The notes: generated by a model from the letters alone, not told the origin. DNA of 53,066 nt from Pseudomonas sp. PD9R (GCF_019200975.1 NZ_JAHTMR010000014.1:149528-202593); one strand, 5' to 3'. Positions 8,775 through 17,306 are shown, counted from the stretch's first letter. Numbers and translations are program-made.

Positions 8775-9040
8775 CGACTTCTCCTCGAAACTGCCTGGCG
8801 CAAGGCAGGCGCAGGCGAGTGCTGGGTAGAAGTCCGTGTGAAGGTGAAGTTCGTCGAAAATGACATACGGTAACGTGAGCCTTCCTGGATACGACCTGAA
8901 TGTTCTAAAACCGGCAATGCCGCGAACTTTCATCCGGGTATTTCAGTCGACCCACATCTGTGCACTGAATCAGTGTTTGAGCGCACGCCTTCAAGAAGCC
9001 CTCGAAAAGTCGGGTACTCATACAAAAAAGGGTGATCGCG

Positions 9041-9274
9041 ATGAATTGTCTTATTTGCGTAGGTGTTGCTGAACGCATTCAGTGCGCTGGCCCATGGGAG
9101 GAAAGGGACTGCCCACACTGCGGACGTTACCGCGTTTCAGACGCACTCTTGTTGACCTTGATGGAGCAAGGCCAGATTTTCGACGTCGACAAAACCAGGC
9201 GTTGGCTGAATAACCGGCGCATGAACGGCGCTATTCCTTCCATCGAAATCCATGAAGCGCTTCTGATGCTATGA
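9041..9274 (+). CDS. Small Cys-rich (zinc-ribbon-like) hypothetical protein
   Basis: This 77-residue protein begins MNCLIC and then has CAGPWEERDCPHCGRYRVS, so the two CxxC pairs could make a zinc knuckle in the first 30 residues. The rest is predicted helix ending in IEIHEALLML. The purine-rich AAAAAAGGGTGA just upstream supports the ATG at 9041 over an in-frame GTG at 9032. The family is not recognised. It is a single gene between GFA and the ClpP-like gene; a cytoplasmic nucleic-acid or protein-binding role is only a guess. Confidence 0.6.
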   Translation: MNCLICVGVAERIQCAGPWEERDCPHCGRYRVSDALLLTLMEQGQIFDVDKTRRWLNNRRMNGAIPSIEIHEALLML

Positions 9275-9369
9275 GTGGATGACGTATCTCAGTGACTAGC
9301 GTAGCGATCGGAATGCGCAAGGCATCGCCAGGATGCATCAACACCGCCACAAAGCGTGTGCACCGGTTG

Positions 9370-9927
9370 TCATCCACCGCTCACTTTCCAGTGTTTGACA
9401 TCATCGGCGAACACCATTTGCTTCATTTCATGAGCGATTCCATAGGCCAGGGATTCGTGCGCGGCGATAACTTTTTCCTCAGCTGACAGGCAATGGAAAA
9501 TATCGAGCTTGGTTTCGGCATCGGCGGTTTCAAGCGTGAAGATCTGTACGTAGCGAGCGAGGTCATTATCGAGGCTTGACAAGTATTCGCGCAGTCGCTG
9601 GTGATCAACCGATTTTTGACTGAAATACCAATTCATCGGGTGAATCAGAAACCGTGAATGAGGGGAGGTGATGCGACGACCTGCTGCCAAAAACATGATG
9701 ATGCCCATTGACTCAATATTTCCGGCATTGATTGCGCAGAGCGGAACGGGTAATGACTTCAGAAAGGTATAAAGTGTGAAACCAAAATTGGTACTGCCAC
9801 CGCTGGTGGATAAATTCAGCAGCAGCGACGTGGCACCTTGATCGATGGCTTCAAGGCAGCAATCTCGAAAACGCTCCGTTGTTCCCTGATCGATCTGGCA
9901 ATGAAAATGGACGATATGTTCGGTCAT
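9370..9927 (-). CDS. ClpP-like serine protease
   Basis: This 185-residue protein has the ClpP/crotonase fold pattern: LLLNLSTSGGSTNFGFTLY (oxyanion Gly-Gly), AGNIESMGIIMFLAAGRR with the nucleophile Ser in ESMG (about residue 73), and SRFLIHPMNW with the catalytic His (about residue 97). The acid is probably the Asp in LSSLDNDLARY or a nearby one. It is not next to clpX or tig, so it is an orphan paralogue and not the housekeeping ClpP. AAGGAGGT precedes the ATG. It diverges from the KGG-repeat stress protein gene across 267 bases. Confidence 0.8.
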   Translation of the reverse strand: MTEHIVHFHCQIDQGTTERFRDCCLEAIDQGATSLLLNLSTSGGSTNFGFTLYTFLKSLPVPLCAINAGNIESMGIIMFLAAGRRITSPHSRFLIHPMNWYFSQKSVDHQRLREYLSSLDNDLARYVQIFTLETADAETKLDIFHCLSAEEKVIAAHESLAYGIAHEMKQMVFADDVKHWKVSGG

Positions 9928-10150
9928 TTGGTTGACCTCCTTGGTGTCTACGCCCGGATGTTTTATTCAGTATTTCCAGTCTAGTAAAAGCTCATCGCCT
10001 TTCTGAAAAAAACCACATGAAGACGTCCCCGTTTTGACGAGGCACCGTCAGTCGAAATGGTGGCTTTTGAATTGAACCAACGCCCTCGTTCCGCTCGTCG
10101 TGAGTTTGGTGTTTCCGTTCAAACTTTCGATTTTGCCCATCCTCCGAATA

Positions 10151-10170
10151 ATACGAGCCTGTGCTCGTAT
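10151..10170. promoter_or_regulatory. Inverted repeat ATACGAG-N6-CTCGTAT before the KGG gene
   Basis: This perfect 7-bp inverted repeat with a 6-base centre ends 25 bases before the KGG start codon. It could be an operator or a short leader hairpin. It lies in the region divergent from the ClpP-like gene and does not match a REP element. Confidence 0.45.
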
Positions 10171-10194
10171 AAACGATGGAAGAGGTGAATTGAG

Positions 10195-10623
10195 ATGGCT
10201 AATACCGGAAACAAAAATCCCGGAAACTTCGCAAATGACCGGGACAAGGCCTCTGATGCTGGCAAGAAAGGCGGAGAGGCATCAGGCGGTAATTTTGCAA
10301 ACGATCCACAACGGGCGTCGGAAGCGGGCCAGAAAGGTGGTCAGGCTTCCGGTGGCCAACAGTCACGCGATGCAGATCGCATGTCTGGAGGTGGACAGGG
10401 CACAAATCGTGGAGGCGATTTTGCCGAAGATAAAGGCATGGCTTCTGAGGCTGGTCGTAAAGGTGGCCAGGCCTCGGGTGGACGGCAGTCCAATGATGCT
10501 GATCAGTCGACCAGCGGTGGGCAGGGTAGCGGTCGCGATACCAACGTTGCCGATGACCGTGAGAAAGCCTCTGAAGCTGGGCGAAAAGGAGGTGAACACA
10601 GTAGCGGTGGAAACAAACACTGA
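10195..10623 (+). CDS. KGG-repeat stress protein (YciG/con-10-like)
   Basis: This 142-residue, very hydrophilic, Gly/Lys/Asp-rich protein has four KGG repeats of the form (D/E)(R/K)xxASEAGxKGGxxS, near residues 15-30, 37-53, 79-95 and 121-136. Gln/Ser/Asp-rich linkers separate the repeats. Such proteins accumulate in stationary phase or general stress in enterobacteria and pseudomonads and are probably disordered. GAGGTGAATTGAG precedes the ATG. The repeat units differ enough in DNA to be an old duplication. Stress induction is known of the family and not shown here. Confidence 0.88.
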   Translation: MANTGNKNPGNFANDRDKASDAGKKGGEASGGNFANDPQRASEAGQKGGQASGGQQSRDADRMSGGGQGTNRGGDFAEDKGMASEAGRKGGQASGGRQSNDADQSTSGGQGSGRDTNVADDREKASEAGRKGGEHSSGGNKH

Positions 10624-10938
10624 TGCCCTGTGACCGACATCAAGCCCCGTATACATCTCGGGGCTTGAGCAGATTATCTCTCACCGCCTGAAATTCGCTT
10701 AGGACCCTGATACCTGCAAGCATCTCGATGCCCGGGACAATGGGCTGGACAACGGTTGTGCTCAAGCCGGCAGCTTGAGTGGATGGATCGCCTAGCTTGG
10801 TAAGAAGTTCAGGCGACGGGGTGTGCGTCATTGGTGTTGAAAGCGGAACGTTGAGAGTCCGGTCGTGCCTTCCCGGTCAATGCCGTTGGGATGCCTGGTC
10901 CAACCGGATGTGTAGATTCCGGTCGTGCTCAAGTCAGA
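10624..10938. other. Non-coding stretch with one hairpin
   Basis: No gene is convincing here. It holds the hairpin at 10640-10668. An open frame on the minus strand (10640-10831, 63 codons) has no recognisable family, a poor ribosome binding site, and overlaps the hairpin. The rest shows two similar short phrases (CCGGTCGTGC near 10859 and 10919) and nothing else I can name. Confidence 0.5.
10640..10668 (+). terminator. Hairpin after the KGG gene
   Basis: TCAAGCCCCG, a 9-base loop, CGGGGCTTGA: a perfect 10-bp stem 17 bases past the KGG stop. The following sequence is only moderately T-rich, so it may act as a terminator or as a 3'-end stabiliser. Confidence 0.6.
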
Positions 10939-11100
10939 TCAGCTCTCAGAGGAGATAATCGGGTCCTGACCGGCTTCAGCCGCCAGCTTCAAGCGGTCAG
11001 CTTTACTGATGTATTTCGTCTTGCTTTTCGGCGCCAATTTGGCACTGGCCTTTTTGGCTTTAGCCTTGAATAGTTGCTTTAATTTTTTTTGACGATTCAT
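10939..11100 (-). CDS. DUF2986-type small basic protein (53 residues)
   Basis: Translating the minus strand from the ATG at 11098-11100 gives a 53-residue protein that starts MNRQKKLKQLFKAKAKK, continues with KLAPKSKTKYISKADR and ends PIISSES. The Lys/Ala-rich start and the (Y)ISKA(D/E)R motif are those of DUF2986, a small family of unknown function in gammaproteobacteria. Its charge suggests RNA or ribosome contact, but that is inference. A GAG-type ribosome binding site is weakly present (GAGTAGAAAAA before ATG). It stands alone, tail-to-tail with the KGG gene. Confidence 0.7.
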   Translation of the reverse strand: MNRQKKLKQLFKAKAKKASAKLAPKSKTKYISKADRLKLAAEAGQDPIISSES

Positions 11101-11248
11101 TTTTTCTACTCAGCTTATAAACGCTTGAATGATATCAGCAGGATCCAGGCATCGGCTTGTCCTGATGGCGGTGAGAACCGCATAAAGTCGAAAAGCACAA
11201 CCTATGCGCTTGTAGAACAATGAGACAACCGCCATTCAGCAAACATCG

Positions 11249-11983
11249 TCAGAAGAATTTGATCTCGTAGCCGAATCGTGATGCTGCGCTGACGATATGC
11301 TGCCCCATGATCTGCCGCGCTGCCGGCGCATTGCGGTCAATGAAAGCCTGTACCAACTCTTCATGCTCCCCGCGCGCCGCATGCGGAATATTGCTGAACA
11401 CCGGGCCTCGCCGCGCAAAGGTCATGGTGATCAGGGCCCGCATCGGCTCAAGCACCGTGCGAATCATCGTTTCGAGATAGTCATTGCCCGATGCGGCGGC
11501 GACGGCCCGATGAAAGTCGAGGTCGGCGTTCACCGTGTCGAGCGTCGGTTCGCCTTCGTATTGCATGCGCAGGACCGCCGCCTGAATGGTTTTCAGTTTG
11601 CCGGGCGTCATATGCGACGCCGTCAGCGCGGCCGCCTGGCTTTCCAGTACGGCGCGCACTTCGAACATGTTGCGGATCGTGTTATCACCGTCCAGATACG
11701 GCGCGCTCTCGCTCATCGCTAAAGGCTCAGACGGTTGGCTCGCCGCCGCAACGAATACGCCCACGCCCTGGCGAGACTGGATCAGTCCTTGCGCTCGAAG
11801 CGTCGCGATCCCCTCCCGTACGACGTTCCTGCTGACGCCGAAGTTTTGCGAGAGAAACTGTTCGGTTGGCAAGCGGTCTCCGGGCCGCAGTCGTCCAGAG
11901 GCAATCTCGTCGCTCAAGGAGCGAGCGATGTGCTCGGCAAGATGAGGTCGGCGCGCCACCGGTTGCACATTCATTTCACTCAT
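11249..11983 (-). CDS. FadR/GntR-family transcriptional regulator
   Basis: This 244-residue protein has a winged helix-turn-helix at residues 15-80 (RLPTEQFLSQNFGVSRNVVREGIATLRAQGLI...GVGVFV). An FCD ligand-binding domain follows, with its Asp/His metal set (DLDFHRAVAAASGN, EHEELVQAFIDRN, MGQHI). GGGAAG lies about 8 bases before the ATG. It diverges from the enolase-superfamily gene at 12245, so it very likely controls that gene and the transporter behind it in response to a sugar acid or related carboxylate. Confidence 0.88.
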   Translation of the reverse strand: MSEMNVQPVARRPHLAEHIARSLSDEIASGRLRPGDRLPTEQFLSQNFGVSRNVVREGIATLRAQGLIQSRQGVGVFVAAASQPSEPLAMSESAPYLDGDNTIRNMFEVRAVLESQAAALTASHMTPGKLKTIQAAVLRMQYEGEPTLDTVNADLDFHRAVAAASGNDYLETMIRTVLEPMRALITMTFARRGPVFSNIPHAARGEHEELVQAFIDRNAPAARQIMGQHIVSAASRFGYEIKFF

Positions 11984-12135
11984 GCTCGATCTTCCCTCTC
12001 ACTTGTCTTCTTAATCTACAGCAGAAGACTTGTTCCGGTCAGTTAAAACTGAATTTCATTATCAGCATTAGAATTTAAAACCAATAAAATCAATGTGTTA
12101 ATAGAATAATTAACCAAAGTCTGCGTTCAAGTATG

Positions 12136-12158
12136 TGTTGTTCAGTTGTGGAACAACA
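12136..12158. promoter_or_regulatory. Candidate FadR-type operator
   Basis: TGTTGTTC-N7-GAACAACA is a perfect 8-bp inverted repeat between the FadR-type regulator and the enolase-superfamily gene, about 85 bases before the latter's start. The AT-rich stretch just left of it (12040-12120) could hold the promoters. It is the best operator candidate for this regulator. Confidence 0.5.
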
Positions 12159-12244
12159 GAACGTCATGTACGTTGTCCTCAACCGGACGCCGGCGAATCC
12201 GAAATCGCCGCGCCACTTTCGCAACCTGCTTGAGGCGCAGCCTT

Positions 12245-13351
12245 ATGAAAATTGCCAGCATTGAAACCATTCCGCTTCGAATTCCCTTCACCACGGGTGG
12301 TAAGTCGGCCGGTGGGGTCTGGGGGCCTAAAGACCTGCAGATGGTCGATTCCCTTGTGGTTAAAGTCACTACTGACGACGGTATCGTCGGCTGGGGCGAA
12401 ACCTTCGGCTTCACTGCGATCCCTGCGGTAAAAATCGTGATCGATACGATCCTGGCACCCGAACTGATCGGCAGTGATGTCACGCGGCGCGAGAAATTGC
12501 AGGGCGATCTGCAGAAGAAATTCCACGTCTTCGGTCGCAGTGGCGCGTTCATTTATGGCCTGTCGGCGATTGATATCGCGCTGTGGGATATCGCTGGCAA
12601 AGCAGCGGGTCAACCGGTCTACCAACTGTTGGGCGGCAGTGAAGCCACTTCGCTTGCCGCGTATGCAAGTCTGATCCGCTATGCCGACCCCGAACTCATG
12701 CGCATCAATGTGAAGCGCGCGGTCAACAGCGGTTTCCGACACCTCAAGCTGCATGAGGTGGATATCGAAGTCATCCGTGCTGCGTGCGAAGCCGCTGGCC
12801 CCGACGTGGAAATTACGCTCGACGTCAACGCGCCGTGGACGGTGCGCGAAGCGCTCGATATGACCGAGAAGCTTCGTCCGTTGAATCTGCGCTGGATCGA
12901 AGAACCGGTGTGGCCGCCGGAGAACTATTCGGGCCTCGCAACGGTACGCAAACAAGGCGGTATTCCGGTTGCGGCGGGCGAGAACGCGTCGACGCTGATG
13001 GACTTCCAGCATCTGCTTGAAGCCGGCGCGGTCGATTTCATTCAGCCCAGCCCGGCAAAAATGGGCGGCATCACCGAACTGCAAAAAGTCTATGCGCTGG
13101 CGAACGCGCACGGCGTCACCGTAATGGTCCACGCCTTTTATGACGGCCCCGGCCTGCTCGCCGCCGTGCATGGCAGTGCGGCCCTTGGGGGTGCGAAGTC
13201 ACTGGTCGAATGGCGTTACTTCGATCTCGAAGCGCAACTCTATGGCGACGCCATTATTCCCCGAAACGGACGCATCGATGTACCGCAAGGGCCGGGGCTC
13301 GGTATCGAGCCGGATCCGGACGTCATCCGGGACTACCGCTTTAAACCATAA
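12245..13351 (+). CDS. Mandelate racemase/muconate lactonizing-type enolase-superfamily enzyme
   Basis: This 368-residue protein has an N-terminal capping domain and a C-terminal barrel with ordered active-site motifs: a Lys-Leu-His pair in FRHLKLHEVD (about residue 160), Asp in TLDVNAPW, Glu in WIEEPVWPPE, Glu in AAGENAST, and a late His in MVHAFYDGPG (about residue 297). The Lys-x-His pair departs from the Lys-x-Lys of classic members, so the reaction cannot be assigned; dehydration of a sugar acid is a fair guess. The ATG at 12245 follows GAGGCG, and a longer in-frame start exists upstream. The FadR regulator and AEC transporter flank it. Confidence 0.82.
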   Translation: MKIASIETIPLRIPFTTGGKSAGGVWGPKDLQMVDSLVVKVTTDDGIVGWGETFGFTAIPAVKIVIDTILAPELIGSDVTRREKLQGDLQKKFHVFGRSGAFIYGLSAIDIALWDIAGKAAGQPVYQLLGGSEATSLAAYASLIRYADPELMRINVKRAVNSGFRHLKLHEVDIEVIRAACEAAGPDVEITLDVNAPWTVREALDMTEKLRPLNLRWIEEPVWPPENYSGLATVRKQGGIPVAAGENASTLMDFQHLLEAGAVDFIQPSPAKMGGITELQKVYALANAHGVTVMVHAFYDGPGLLAAVHGSAALGGAKSLVEWRYFDLEAQLYGDAIIPRNGRIDVPQGPGLGIEPDPDVIRDYRFKP

Positions 13352-13380
13352 CCACACAAGCCGCTTGGTCATTGCCGCGT

Positions 13381-13422
13381 TGATCAAAGCCGACGCGACA
13401 GCCGTCGCGTCGGCCTTGATCA
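13381..13422. terminator. Long hairpin between the enolase-superfamily gene and the transporter gene
   Basis: The two 19-base arms (13381-13399 and 13404-13422) pair as 11 bp, one mismatch, then 7 bp, around a 4-base AGCC loop. There is no T-run, and the AEC gene starts 45 bases later. It could attenuate or stabilise the transcript, setting transporter expression below that of the enzyme, or serve as a partial terminator. Confidence 0.6.
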
Positions 13423-13467
13423 GCCATGACGACATTCTTGATAAAAACAAATACGAGGATTGAGGAC

Positions 13468-14409
13468 ATGTTAGACAGAATCGTTGGGCCCATTTTGCCG
13501 GTCGCCTTTGTGATCGCGCTGGGCTACATCGCGGGCAAGCGCGGTCGGCTTACCCATTCGGACAGCCTGCTGATCAGCCGGCTGGTGCTCGGCTGGATAT
13601 TCCCGGCGCTGCTGTTTGTCGGAATGGCGAGCACGCCCCGTGAGCAGCTCTTCGACTTCAAGTTCGTCGTGGCCACGTTTATCGGCATCATGGGCATGTA
13701 CACGATAGCGCTGGTGATCGGCTGGTACACCACTCGCGATCTCAAGGTTGCAACGCTCAAGGGTTTCGTCAACGGTTATCCGGACGCGGCCTTCATGGGC
13801 ATCCCCATCCTCGCAACGATGTACGGACCGAGCAGCATCTATTCGGTGCTGGTGCTGAACCTCGTCGCGAGCCTGGTGATGATCCCGCTGACGACCATGT
13901 TGCTGACCATCGCCGACGGAAAAGGCAGTGGCGCTCAGGCGTTTGTATCGAGCCTGTCTGGAGCGGTACGCCGGCCGCTGATGTGGGCGCCGGCACTGGG
14001 CATTCTTATCTCCCTGATGCAGTTCAAGTTGCCTCCCATTGCGGCGGAGTCACTCACTCTTCTCGGCAAGGCAACACCTGGCGTATCGCTGTTGTGCCTG
14101 GGTCTGATCATGTCGTCAGAGAAGCTGAAAATGTCGGGTGAGGTGTGGACCAACCTCGGGCTCAAGCTGTTCATTCACCCGGTGTTGATGTTCGCGGCCA
14201 CTGTTTTGTTGGGGACCCACGGGCTTTACGCGCAACAGATGATCCTGCTTTGCGCGCTGCCATCGGCAACGATCCCGGCAATGTTTGCCAACCAGACCGG
14301 CGCCTATCAGAGTGAAGCCGCGACCTCCATTCTGGTCAGCACCGTGCTGTCGGTCGTGACGTTTTCTGCGGCGATCTACCTGATCGATGGAGGACTGGCG
14401 GCAGCCTGA
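13468..14409 (+). CDS. AEC-family (auxin efflux carrier-like) transporter
   Basis: This 313-residue membrane protein has about ten hydrophobic helices with the AEC pattern: GYIAGKRGRL at the first loop, NGYPDAAFMGIPIL in the middle, and PSATIPAMFANQTGAYQSEAATSILVSTVLSV in the second half. Bacterial AEC members move dicarboxylates or related acids. GAGGA precedes the ATG at 13468, which I prefer over the start at 13426. It lies in line with the enolase-superfamily gene and should carry that pathway's substrate. Its stop lies 8 bases from the convergent lipoprotein stop. Confidence 0.85.
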   Translation: MLDRIVGPILPVAFVIALGYIAGKRGRLTHSDSLLISRLVLGWIFPALLFVGMASTPREQLFDFKFVVATFIGIMGMYTIALVIGWYTTRDLKVATLKGFVNGYPDAAFMGIPILATMYGPSSIYSVLVLNLVASLVMIPLTTMLLTIADGKGSGAQAFVSSLSGAVRRPLMWAPALGILISLMQFKLPPIAAESLTLLGKATPGVSLLCLGLIMSSEKLKMSGEVWTNLGLKLFIHPVLMFAATVLLGTHGLYAQQMILLCALPSATIPAMFANQTGAYQSEAATSILVSTVLSVVTFSAAIYLIDGGLAAA

Positions 14410-14417
14410 CGGTGGTG

Positions 14418-14870
14418 CTATTTCGCCGGATTTTCCTGCTTGATATCCCCGCAAAAAATGTCGACGTTGCCATCTGTCGCTGCCGTTCGTACGAGGATGG
14501 AATGCTCACTGGACAGCAAGGCAGGCAATGCAACGGGGGCACTTCTTGAAAAAGACCAGCCACGGATAGGCTGGCGCTCGGTGGTGACCTTGTCGTTCAT
14601 GGCGTACGCGACGGGGCCGGGTTGCTGGCAGCTGCCTTTATTGATGAAGCTGTAGAGGCGCAAGGGCAGGGATGCTCCGGTTGGAACACCACTGATGAAA
14701 AAGCTGAGTCCGGTTTGTTTGCCCCAGTCGGACAACACTACATTGCCGATCTGACCGGCGTTCTGCCGAGTGGGAACCAGGGTTACGGACACGCCAGGGT
14801 TGGATGATGTGGTGCAGCCAAAAAGGCTGGCGGTGATCATTAGCGCGGCAAGTGAGTGTCTGGGGTTCAT
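14418..14870 (-). CDS. Predicted lipoprotein, unknown function
   Basis: This 150-residue protein has a lipobox SLFGCTTSS (Cys near residue 19) after a basic and hydrophobic start. The mature part is mostly beta by appearance, with two more cysteines (GSCQQPG and IFCGDI) that could form one disulfide. The family is not recognised. AGGAG lies 8 bases before the ATG at 14870; an earlier start at 14897 lacks one. It converges with the AEC gene. Confidence 0.65.
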   Translation of the reverse strand: MNPRHSLAALMITASLFGCTTSSNPGVSVTLVPTRQNAGQIGNVVLSDWGKQTGLSFFISGVPTGASLPLRLYSFINKGSCQQPGPVAYAMNDKVTTERQPIRGWSFSRSAPVALPALLSSEHSILVRTAATDGNVDIFCGDIKQENPAK

Positions 14871-14984
14871 TGCCAAACTCCTGTTGAAGAACTGCAATGG
14901 GAGATTAGCGGGTATAGCTCATTAATCGGGTTTCGGCCCTTTGAATACGGCCCGTCGTCAAGGCGTACGAAGGCGGTTACTCAA

Positions 14985-15485
14985 TCAGATCGAAAGGCTA
15001 AACCGATATTCATGCTCCATGCCTTCTTGCCGGGATGCGGGTTCGATCAGGAAGCCGCATCGCTTGAGTACTTTTGCCGAGCCGATATTTTCAGGGTAAA
15101 CATGGGCAACCAATTGTTTAAGGTTCCAGTGCGACTGCGCCTCCTGGATCAGGTGCCTGACCGCCAGCGTTGCCAGTCCCTGCCCGCAGGCGCTTTCAGC
15201 GACCCGATAGCCGACTTCTGCCGAGCGTTCGGACAGGTCGATGTCTTTGAGGTTTGCGCGACCGACTATTTTCCCGGCTGAGTCTTCGATGACAAACGGG
15301 TGCCAGGCTCCGGCGGCGAAATCAGACAAATAAACTGCAATATGGTCGGTGACGCCCTGCATTGAGTAAAACGCAGAATCGCGTGCATCAATGTGACGTT
15401 CGAACCATTCGCGATTGTCCATTTCAAATCTCAGCAACGCCTCGGCATCAGTGCTTTTCAGGGTGCGTATTTTGACGAGGTTCAT
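14985..15485 (-). CDS. GNAT N-acetyltransferase (RimJ/RimL-like)
   Basis: This 166-residue protein starts with the RimJ-type phrase VKIRTLKSTDAEALLRFEMDNREWF. It has the acetyl-CoA loop region EVGYRVAESACGQGLATLAVRHLIQEA (about residues 88-115) and the late NIGSAKVLKRCGF. Members acetylate N-termini of ribosomal proteins or small amines; the substrate is unknown. AAAGGA lies about 13 bases before the ATG at 15485. The frame is open to 15617, but that extension has no family look. Confidence 0.82.
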   Translation of the reverse strand: MNLVKIRTLKSTDAEALLRFEMDNREWFERHIDARDSAFYSMQGVTDHIAVYLSDFAAGAWHPFVIEDSAGKIVGRANLKDIDLSERSAEVGYRVAESACGQGLATLAVRHLIQEAQSHWNLKQLVAHVYPENIGSAKVLKRCGFLIEPASRQEGMEHEYRFSLSI

Positions 15486-15724
15486 AAGAGAGAGCGCTTC
15501 CTTTCTGGTGGAGCTTCCTGGCCAGGGTTGGCCTGCTAACGATAATGGGCCAGTTGACCGATGGCTACCAAACCTCGTACGACGAAAGACAGGGAGTAAG
15601 CAGCACCGAGTCAACACGCTGGGCGGCCCCTATCCCCGCGTTGCACCCACAGCCTGTTTTCAGTCGATAGTTGCTGTGACACCTGTCGCACATCGACCAA
15701 AAGAGACCGTGGGTGGCGTGGGAA

Positions 15725-16285
15725 TCAACGCTTGATAAGGGAAATCTTCGTACCTTCAATGCTGATCCCGGCCATCAACCCCTGCTGGTCGAAGATAAAC
15801 GCGTACGCGTCATCCTTCAGTGTGGAGCTGGACAGGTTCTTCGCAACACCTTCATCAACCACCACAACGGTTGGTCCTACGCCGATCTCCCAACCCTTGG
15901 TTTCAGTGATGTATTTCAAAGCCTTGTCGGTCATCAGAAAAACCACATAGCCGTACGACTGGGCACCTGCTTGTAGCCCCCAGGAACCGCTGACAGAGTT
16001 GTAATAATTTTCTGCTTTCGTACCCTTCATTAATACGCCTTCGCCATAGCTGCCGCCGAACACAAGACCGGCCTTGATGATTTTCGGGAAGACCAGCACT
16101 GCCTTGGCTTTGTGCGAGATGGTTTCAGAAAACGGGTTGGTCTTGTACAGCGTTTGCAACGCCTGTTTAGCGTCGGCATTCAGATCTTCGGCGGTGGCCG
16201 CGCCTGCATTGTTCAGTAAACTGGCCGATGCCAAGGCTGCGGTCGCAAGGAAGATCGACAGAAAGAAGCGCATTGATTGAGTCAT
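15725..16285 (-). CDS. Exported SYLF-domain (Ysc84-like) lipid-binding protein
   Basis: This 186-residue protein has a signal peptide and then a SYLF domain: ALQTLYKTNPFSETISHKAKAVLVFPKI, FGGSYGEGVL, YYNSVSGSWGLQAGAQSYGYVVFLMT and GVGPTVVVVDEG, in the family order. These domains bind phosphoinositides in eukaryotes; bacterial versions are periplasmic and of unknown role, often stress-linked. AGGAG lies 9 bases before the ATG at 16285. Transcribed alone. Confidence 0.85.
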   Translation of the reverse strand: MTQSMRFFLSIFLATAALASASLLNNAGAATAEDLNADAKQALQTLYKTNPFSETISHKAKAVLVFPKIIKAGLVFGGSYGEGVLMKGTKAENYYNSVSGSWGLQAGAQSYGYVVFLMTDKALKYITETKGWEIGVGPTVVVVDEGVAKNLSSSTLKDDAYAFIFDQQGLMAGISIEGTKISLIKR

Positions 16286-16610
16286 ATCTGTACTCCTGGA
16301 AGGGAGCATCGGACGGCAGCAGCAGCCAGCGCCTGCCTCAAACAGGACCGAATCCACTGATGGTTATCCCGCGCACCCTAAAGTGTGTGAACTTCAAGCC
16401 TCGCTCTTGAGTAATGCCTTTGATCAGTCGCGATGCCGTCAATGGTTGTGACCACTGTGTACGGGCAGCGTTCGTTGGCAGAGCGCGCAGTCGCTACGGG
16501 GCACATCACGAACTTTGTCGCATAAATTTGAAATGCCCGGCGTTGCCCGACAGAATCGCGCCCCGAACCGGCGAAAGATGCCGGTGATTGCTGGTGAAAA
16601 GGGGCTGCAG
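16286..16610. other. Non-coding divergent region, nothing named
   Basis: This holds the start regions of the SYLF gene and trmK. I see no REP element, no strong palindrome and no convincing small gene. The trmK frame is open from 16515, but that N-terminal extension does not look like the family. Confidence 0.5.
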
Positions 16611-17306
16611 TTGAACGAACAGACATTGTCCATGCGCCTGGAGCGTGTGGCAGCGCATGTGCCCGCCGGTGCGCGGCTGGCCGATATCGGCTCGGACCAC
16701 GGCTACTTGCCAGTGGCGTTGATGGGTCGTGGCGTCATTTCGGCGGCGGTGGCCGGCGAGGTGGCACTGACGCCATTCCACGCGGCCGAACGCACCGTGC
16801 GCGAAAGCGGCCAGGACCTGCGAATCACTGTGCGCCAGGCTAACGGCCTGGCGGCGATCGAGCCTGAAGACCGGATCACGGCAATCAGCATCTGCGGCAT
16901 GGGCGGCGAGACTATCCGCGACATTCTCGACAGCGGCAAGACACGCCTGAGTGGCCAGGAACGCCTGATCCTGCAGCCCAATGGCGGCGAACAGCCGTTG
17001 CGCCAATGGCTGATGGAAAATGGCTACCGCATTCTCTGCGAGGAATTGCTGCGGGAGAACCGCTTCGACTACGAAATCATCGTCGCCGAGCGCGCCGGGT
17101 CGGTGCTGTACACCGCCGAGGAACTGTACTTCGGCCCGCTGCAGATGCAGGCCCGCAGCCCGGCGTTCCTGGACAAATGGCAGCGCATGCTGCGCCAGAA
17201 GCAAAAGAACCTGGCCAGCTTCGCGCGGGCGCGGCAGGCGATACCTGAGGACAAAATGCAAGACATCGCCCGGCAGGCCCGGTGGATCACTGAGTTGCTG
17301 GCGTGA
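16611..17306 (+). CDS. trmK: tRNA (adenine-N1)-methyltransferase TrmK family
   Basis: This 231-residue protein has RLADIGSDHGYLPVAL (SAM motif I, residues 22-37), AGEVALTPFHAAERT, and ISICGMGGETIRDIL with LILQPNGGEQPLRQWL. These are all signature segments of TrmK, which methylates A22 of tRNA in Gram-positive bacteria. The C-terminal 50 residues are a coiled helical tail. I place the start at TTG 16611, because it is preceded by AAAAGGGG, gives the usual LNEQTLSMRLERV beginning, and the longer in-frame ATG at 16515 adds an unrelated basic stretch. Confidence 0.8.
   Translation: MNEQTLSMRLERVAAHVPAGARLADIGSDHGYLPVALMGRGVISAAVAGEVALTPFHAAERTVRESGQDLRITVRQANGLAAIEPEDRITAISICGMGGETIRDILDSGKTRLSGQERLILQPNGGEQPLRQWLMENGYRILCEELLRENRFDYEIIVAERAGSVLYTAEELYFGPLQMQARSPAFLDKWQRMLRQKQKNLASFARARQAIPEDKMQDIARQARWITELLA

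Noticed and set aside
10640..10831. 63-codon minus-strand frame as a gene
   Set aside because: No known family, poor ribosome binding site, and its end lies in the KGG-gene hairpin.
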